From JBOIBN01 sp050739575 (GTDB taxonomy: Bacteria; Pseudomonadota; Gammaproteobacteria; JAKDMP01), in the NCBI GenBank assembly GCA_050739575.1, contig JBOIBN010000080.1, positions 1 to 9,166 on the forward strand: DNA of 9,166 nt, read 5' to 3'. The notes below the pieces were generated by a model that made no database searches, was not told the DNA's origin, and was given only the letters and a program-made list of their open reading frames with translations. Positions 6,081 to 9,166 of the stretch are shown one piece after another. A program made the translations under genes and the position numbers. How positions within the stretch are numbered: the first letter of the stretch is position 1; each line of letters begins with the position of its first letter.

Positions 6081-6633
6081 ACCGGCTGCTTACCTCATGC
6101 AGCAGGTTCACGACGCCTGCGCGCAGATCCGCATAAAGCCCCGTGCCCTCGGTTTCGTAGCCTTTCTGCCACAGCTTCACCCGGCCTGCCGAACGCACGA
6201 TCCGCCGATCGAGCGCGATTTCGGCCGTGGGAGCGGCGAAATGGAGCGGATCGGAAAGATCGAGTTCATGGGCCTGCACCTGGCCCGCGAGCATCAGATG
6301 ATCGCCGTCGGCGTCCAGTCGCCCGCGCGCCGCGCTGATGCGCCAGGTCGTGCCGGAGGCGGAATAGTAATCAAGTGTCGGCCGGGTTAGCGCGGAGGCG
6401 CCGCTCACCGGCAGATGGACGATCGTCGCGGCGTCGAGCACGTAACGCGGGCTGCCGAGGGTGTCGTAACGCGTAACAACGGCGTCCTTGAGCACGTAGT
6501 CGGGAGCCGAACTCGCGGCGACGGGCGTCGGCGTCGGCGTCGGCGGCGAGCGATTAGCGATAATCAGCCAGGTCGTGAAGCCGGCGGCCACTGCAAGAGC
6601 GAGCCAGAGCGCCCTGATCGTCCAGGTTTTCAT
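6070..6633 (-). CDS. lptC: LPS export system protein LptC
   Basis: The product is 187 aa from ATG 6631-6633; a GTG at 6634-6636 directly before it could add one residue. An N-terminal transmembrane helix (about 8-26) is followed by a Pro/Thr linker, PPTPTPTP, and then the periplasmic OstA-like fold with YVLDAATIVH, the Y-Y-x-x-x-x-x-W strand and the LAGQVQA turn. LptC is a bitopic inner-membrane protein that takes LPS from LptBFG and passes it to LptA. The start overlaps the kdsC stop (TGATG, or GTGA with the GTG). Sequence identity within LptC is usually low, so length, helix and gene order carry much of the call. The linker is encoded by a tandem hexamer, described separately. Confidence 0.9.
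   Translation of the reverse strand: MKTWTIRALWLALAVAAGFTTWLIIANRSPPTPTPTPVAASSAPDYVLKDAVVTRYDTLGSPRYVLDAATIVHLPVSGASALTRPTLDYYSASGTTWRISAARGRLDADGDHLMLAGQVQAHELDLSDPLHFAAPTAEIALDRRIVRSAGRVKLWQKGYETEGTGLYADLRAGVVNLLHEVSSRYAR
6523..6545 (-). repeat. In-frame hexanucleotide repeat in lptC (Thr-Pro linker)
   Basis: Three perfect GGCGTC units on the plus strand (6524-6541), with a partial unit after them, encode Thr-Pro pairs just outside the LptC transmembrane helix. Six-base units keep the frame, so slippage would lengthen or shorten the linker by two residues at a time. Confidence 0.6.
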
Positions 6634-7118
6634 CACACCCGGCGTGCCGCGAGCAGCAGTTCACAGGCTTCGCGCACCGCGCCCCGTCCTCCGGAGGCCG
6701 TTGCACACCAATCGGCGAGTGCACGTACCGCAGGGACGGCATTCGCCGGGGCGAGGGCGACGCCTGCCGCCGTGAGCGCCGAAATGTCGGGTTCGTCATC
6801 CCCCATATAGGCACAGGCGGCGAGCGGTACCCCGGCGGCGGCGGCTACTTCAGTCAGGCAGCGACCCTTGTCTTCGACGCCCTCATGCACGGCTGCGATA
6901 CCGAGTTCACCGGCGCGTCGCCGGGTGGCCGGCGAATGTCGCCCGGTAATCAGCACCACGACGATACCGGCGGCCATCAGCCGCTTGAGACCGTGGCCGT
7001 CATGAATGTGGAAGGCCTTCGCTTCGCCGCCTCTGTCGAAGATCCAGATGCGGCCGTCGGTGAGCACGCCGTCCACGTCCAGTGCCAGCAGGCGCACCGC
7101 GGCAAGCCGCTCGTTCAT
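6633..7118 (-). CDS. kdsC: 3-deoxy-D-manno-octulosonate 8-phosphate phosphatase
   Basis: The product is 161 aa. It is a C0-type HAD phosphatase without a cap domain: motif I is DVDGVLTDG with D14 and D16, motif II is Thr59 in ITGRHS, the motif III lysine is Lys84 in EDKGRC, and motif IV is GDD with D107, D108 and D111. The HIHDGHGLK segment and the tail SGGRGAVREACELLL are typical of KdsC. The enzyme hydrolyses Kdo 8-phosphate to Kdo, the last step before activation to CMP-Kdo for lipid A-core assembly; it works as a tetramer in the cytoplasm. ATG 7116-7118 overlaps the kdsD stop (ATGA), which selects it over the longer reading to 7262. It is slightly shorter than the 188-aa E. coli enzyme at both ends. 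Confidence 0.95.
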   Translation of the reverse strand: MNERLAAVRLLALDVDGVLTDGRIWIFDRGGEAKAFHIHDGHGLKRLMAAGIVVVLITGRHSPATRRRAGELGIAAVHEGVEDKGRCLTEVAAAAGVPLAACAYMGDDEPDISALTAAGVALAPANAVPAVRALADWCATASGGRGAVREACELLLAARRV

Positions 7119-8101
7119 ACCACCCCGGCGCGCAAGAGATCGTGCATGTTGAAGGCGCCCACGAGACGCCCGGCCTCCACCACCGGCATGCCGTTGATGC
7201 GGCGCTCTTCCATCAGTCGCAGAACTTCGCCCGCGAGCATCTCGGGATTCGCGACGGTGCATTCGCGGGACATGAGCGTGGTGACCGGGGTCGCGAGATC
7301 GGCCCCATGGTCCAGGCTGCGGCGCAGATCGCCGTCGGTGAAGACGCCGAGCAGGATGCCATTCGGATCGGTAATGATCGTCATTCCGAGTCCCTTGGCG
7401 CTCATCTCGACCAGCGCCTGCCGCAACGGTGCCGCCTCGCCCACCACCGGCATGGCCGCACCGGTATGCATGAGATCGGCGACCCGCAGCAGGAGTCGCC
7501 GCCCGAGGCTGCCGCCCGGGTGGGCGCGGGCGAAATCCTCCGGGGTGAAGCCGCGGGCTGCGGAGACCGCCAGCGCCAGGGCGTCACTCATCGCGAGTGC
7601 GGCGCTGGTGCTCGCGGTGGGGGCGAGATTTAGCGGACAGGCCTCGCGTCCAACCGAAACGTCGAGGTGGCAGTCGGCGGCGCGTGCGAGCGTGGAGGCG
7701 GGATTGCCGGTGAGTGCGATCAGGCGCACGCCGAGACGCTTGATCAGCGGCAGGATCGTGAGCACTTCCGCGGTTTCGCCGGAGTTGGAGAGGGCGACAA
7801 CCACGTCATCGCCGGTGATCATCCCAAGATCGCCGTGGCTGGCTTCGGCCGGGTGCACGTGAAAGGCTGGTGTGCCGGTGGAGGCCAGGGTGGCGGCAAA
7901 CTTGTGCCCGATGTGCCCGGACTTGCCCATTCCGGTGACGACGACGCGCCCGTTGCACGCGAGCAGGAGGCCGCAGGCGGCCGCGAAGGTCCCGTTCAGC
8001 CGCTCGGCAAGCGCCGCGACCGCGGCCGCTTCGATCTCGACCACTTCGCGGCCGGTGCGGATCAGTCCGGTCGCTGAGGCCGGCGGGGCGGAAAAATTCA
8101 C
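7115..8101 (-). CDS. kdsD: D-arabinose 5-phosphate isomerase (SIS plus two CBS domains)
   Basis: The product is 328 aa, the same as E. coli KdsD. The SIS domain (about 46-180) has VVVTGMGKSGHIG with K60, HPAEASHGDLGM with His89, and SNSGET (105-110). The HPGGSLGR motif carries the second conserved histidine, His194. Two CBS domains follow (about 205-265 and 275-328), ending MHDLLRAGVV exactly as in the E. coli protein. It interconverts ribulose 5-phosphate and arabinose 5-phosphate, the first step of Kdo synthesis. The start is GTG 8099-8101: the 16 residues before the conserved G-x-E-V match the E. coli length, and an ATG seven bases upstream is out of frame. It is the first gene of the minus-strand operon and overlaps kdsC by 4 nt. 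Confidence 0.97.
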   Translation of the reverse strand: MNFSAPPASATGLIRTGREVVEIEAAAVAALAERLNGTFAAACGLLLACNGRVVVTGMGKSGHIGHKFAATLASTGTPAFHVHPAEASHGDLGMITGDDVVVALSNSGETAEVLTILPLIKRLGVRLIALTGNPASTLARAADCHLDVSVGREACPLNLAPTASTSAALAMSDALALAVSAARGFTPEDFARAHPGGSLGRRLLLRVADLMHTGAAMPVVGEAAPLRQALVEMSAKGLGMTIITDPNGILLGVFTDGDLRRSLDHGADLATPVTTLMSRECTVANPEMLAGEVLRLMEERRINGMPVVEAGRLVGAFNMHDLLRAGVV

Positions 8102-8204
8102 GACGCATCCGGGAAAGATCTCAGCTTATTGTAGTCGCGGCCCGCGGCGGGTCGGCGCTCTGCTAAACTCAAAAGCCCATGCCCCGCCCCACCGGCTTGT
8201 TTGC
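8102..8204. promoter_or_regulatory. Shared divergent promoter region of kdsD and ibaG
   Basis: Only 103 bases separate the two divergent genes, so both promoters must lie here or inside the genes. On the plus strand, TGCTAAACT (8161-8169) resembles an extended -10 element about 35 bases before ibaG. On the minus strand, TACAAT (8128-8133) resembles a -10 element 27 bases before kdsD. No good -35 hexamer is at the right distance for either. A short GC inverted repeat, CCCG-CGG-CGGG (8141-8151), lies between them. The start sites are inferred only. Confidence 0.4.
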
Positions 8205-8444
8205 GTGAACCGCGCCGAACTAGAGAGCCTGCTCGCCGCCGCTTTTCCAGAGGCATCGGTCGAGGTCGCTACGGCCGATGACGTGCATTTTGCGGCGCGG
8301 ATCGTGACTCCGAGGTTTTCCACCCGCTCGCGCCTCGCTCGTCACCAGGCGGTTTATTCCGCACTCGGCACGCGCATGGGCGGAGAAATTCACGCGCTTA
8401 CGCTCAAAACGCTCACCCCCGAGGAGGCGCAGGAAAGCGCGTGA
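8205..8444 (+). CDS. ibaG: BolA family protein IbaG
   Basis: The product is 79 aa with the BolA layout: an N-terminal helix (AELESLLAAAFPEASVEV), the middle strand with VHFAARIV, a basic helix with RHQAVYSAL, and the strand IHALTLKTLTPEE holding conserved His63, the residue expected to help bind an iron-sulfur cluster with a monothiol glutaredoxin. IbaG belongs to the BolA group next to murA and is linked to acid response and cell-envelope traits in enterics. The start GTG 8205-8207 gives the normal length; no Shine-Dalgarno is visible before it. It overlaps murA by 4 nt. In many relatives the mla genes precede it; here kdsD does, on the other strand. Confidence 0.88.
   Translation: MNRAELESLLAAAFPEASVEVATADDVHFAARIVTPRFSTRSRLARHQAVYSALGTRMGGEIHALTLKTLTPEEAQESA
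8431..8434 (+). promoter_or_regulatory. Ribosome binding site of murA, inside ibaG
   Basis: AGGA six bases before the murA GTG (8441-8443), with a second purine run, GAGGAGG, at 8421-8427. It supports the GTG start that overlaps the ibaG stop. Confidence 0.6.
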
Positions 8445-9166
8445 ACAAGCTCCAGATCGAGGGTGGCACGCGGCTCGAGGGTGAGGTTCGCATCTCGGGG
8501 GCCAAGAACGCAACTCTGCCGATTCTTGCCGCAGCGCTCCTGGCTGATACTCCGCTCACGATCGGTAATGTGCCGCACCTGCAGGACGTGACCATCACCG
8601 TGAGTCTCCTCCGGCGCATGGGTGTCGAAGTCACGGTTGGCGAGCACATGGAACTCGAAGTGGATTCGGGGCCCATCAACGACTTCGTCGCGCCCTACGA
8701 TCTCGTGCGCACCATGCGAGCCTCCATTCTGGTGCTCGGACCGATGCTCGCGCGCTACGGTCGCGCCGAGGTTTCGCTGCCGGGCGGCTGTGCGATAGGT
8801 TCCCGGCCGGTGGATCTGCACCTGAAGGGATTGCGTGCGATGGGCGCTCGGATCAAGGTTGAGCAAGGCTATATCCGGGCCAGCGCCAAGCGACTTAAGG
8901 GCGCACGCATACTCATGAGTCCGGTGTCTGTGACTGGAACCGAGAATCTGATGATGGCGGCGACCCTTGCGGCGGGGGAGACGGTCATCGAAAACGCGGC
9001 CCGTGAACCCGAAGTCGTGGATCTCGCCTGCTGCCTCAGCCAGATGGGCGCGAAGATCGAAGGCGCCGGCACCGACATCGTGCGCATTCAAGGCGTGGAG
9101 TCCCTGCACGGTACCCACTACGATGTGTTGCCGGACCGGATCGAGACCGGCACCTATCTCGTCGCC
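8441..9166 (+). CDS. murA: UDP-N-acetylglucosamine 1-carboxyvinyltransferase, N-terminal part
   Basis: 242 codons are present and the frame is open at the window end; the full protein is usually about 420 aa. Visible family signatures are GGTRLEGEVRISGAKNA with Lys22 and Asn23 in the UDP-GlcNAc site, the DVTI and RTMRAS segments, and the loop PGGCAIGSRPVDLH with the active-site Cys117 (Cys115 in E. coli). That cysteine is the target of fosfomycin, so nothing here suggests the Cys-to-Asp form seen in naturally resistant species. The enzyme adds enolpyruvate to UDP-GlcNAc, the first committed step of peptidoglycan synthesis, in the cytoplasm. The start GTG overlaps the ibaG stop (GTGA), so the two are co-transcribed and probably coupled. 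Confidence 0.97.
   Translation, partial: MNKLQIEGGTRLEGEVRISGAKNATLPILAAALLADTPLTIGNVPHLQDVTITVSLLRRMGVEVTVGEHMELEVDSGPINDFVAPYDLVRTMRASILVLGPMLARYGRAEVSLPGGCAIGSRPVDLHLKGLRAMGARIKVEQGYIRASAKRLKGARILMSPVSVTGTENLMMAATLAAGETVIENAAREPEVVDLACCLSQMGAKIEGAGTDIVRIQGVESLHGTHYDVLPDRIETGTYLVA

Noticed and set aside
6885..7862. 325-codon plus-strand frame antisense to kdsC and kdsD
   Set aside because: Low-complexity Arg/Ser/Pro translation opposite two well-supported genes.
7872..8204. N-terminal extension of the ibaG frame into the promoter region and kdsD
   Set aside because: BolA proteins of this group are about 80 aa; the extension is antisense to kdsD and has no BolA-like content.
1..9166. CRISPR array, toxin-antitoxin pair, defence system or RNA gene
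   Set aside because: No regularly spaced repeats, no paired small genes with known motifs and no tRNA or rRNA-like sequence were seen.

Overview
The window has two contrasting parts. Bases 1 to about 1930 are accessory DNA: ends of insertion sequences, a decayed IS200-type transposase and one AT-rich sulfotransferase-like gene. Bases from about 1930 to the end are GC-rich core chromosome carrying the conserved envelope and sigma-54 gene block. The order kdsD-kdsC-lptC-lptA-lptB-rpoN-hpf-rapZ, divergent from ibaG-murA, points to a high-GC Gram-negative proteobacterium that makes Kdo-containing lipopolysaccharide. Gammaproteobacteria is most likely; Betaproteobacteria cannot be excluded. No species can be named from the sequence.

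Left part. An IS3-family transposase C-terminus (3-86) runs into an IS right end (to about 118). On the opposite strand, a degraded copy of the same 3' end lies at about 958-1072. The two 3' ends face each other around one AT-rich gene for a PAPS-type sulfotransferase (121-885, minus strand). Next to it is an IS200/IS605 tnpA pseudogene (1170-about 1600). It keeps the HUH histidines, but the tyrosine region has shifted into another frame. About 350 bases of unrecognised debris follow, up to rapZ.

Right part. On the minus strand, read from 8101 down to 1947, kdsD, kdsC, lptC, lptA and lptB overlap by 1 to 11 nt and form one tight operon for Kdo synthesis and the LPS export machine. It continues with rpoN (sigma-54), hpf (ribosome hibernation) and rapZ. 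rpoN overlaps hpf by 32 nt. ptsN (IIA-Ntr), common between hpf and rapZ, is absent; so is any ptsO or hprK. A 151-nt gap takes its place, and mobile debris begins just past rapZ. On the plus strand, ibaG (BolA family) and murA start from a short shared divergent promoter region (8102-8204). They overlap by 4 nt, and murA runs off the window.

Together the core genes link supply and export of LPS (KdsD/KdsC, LptBCA) with peptidoglycan precursor synthesis (MurA) and with regulators (RpoN, HPF, RapZ). I found no CRISPR array, no tRNA or rRNA gene, and no convincing new multi-gene system. The best candidates for a second look are the IS-bracketed sulfotransferase cassette and the trimmed rpoN operon.
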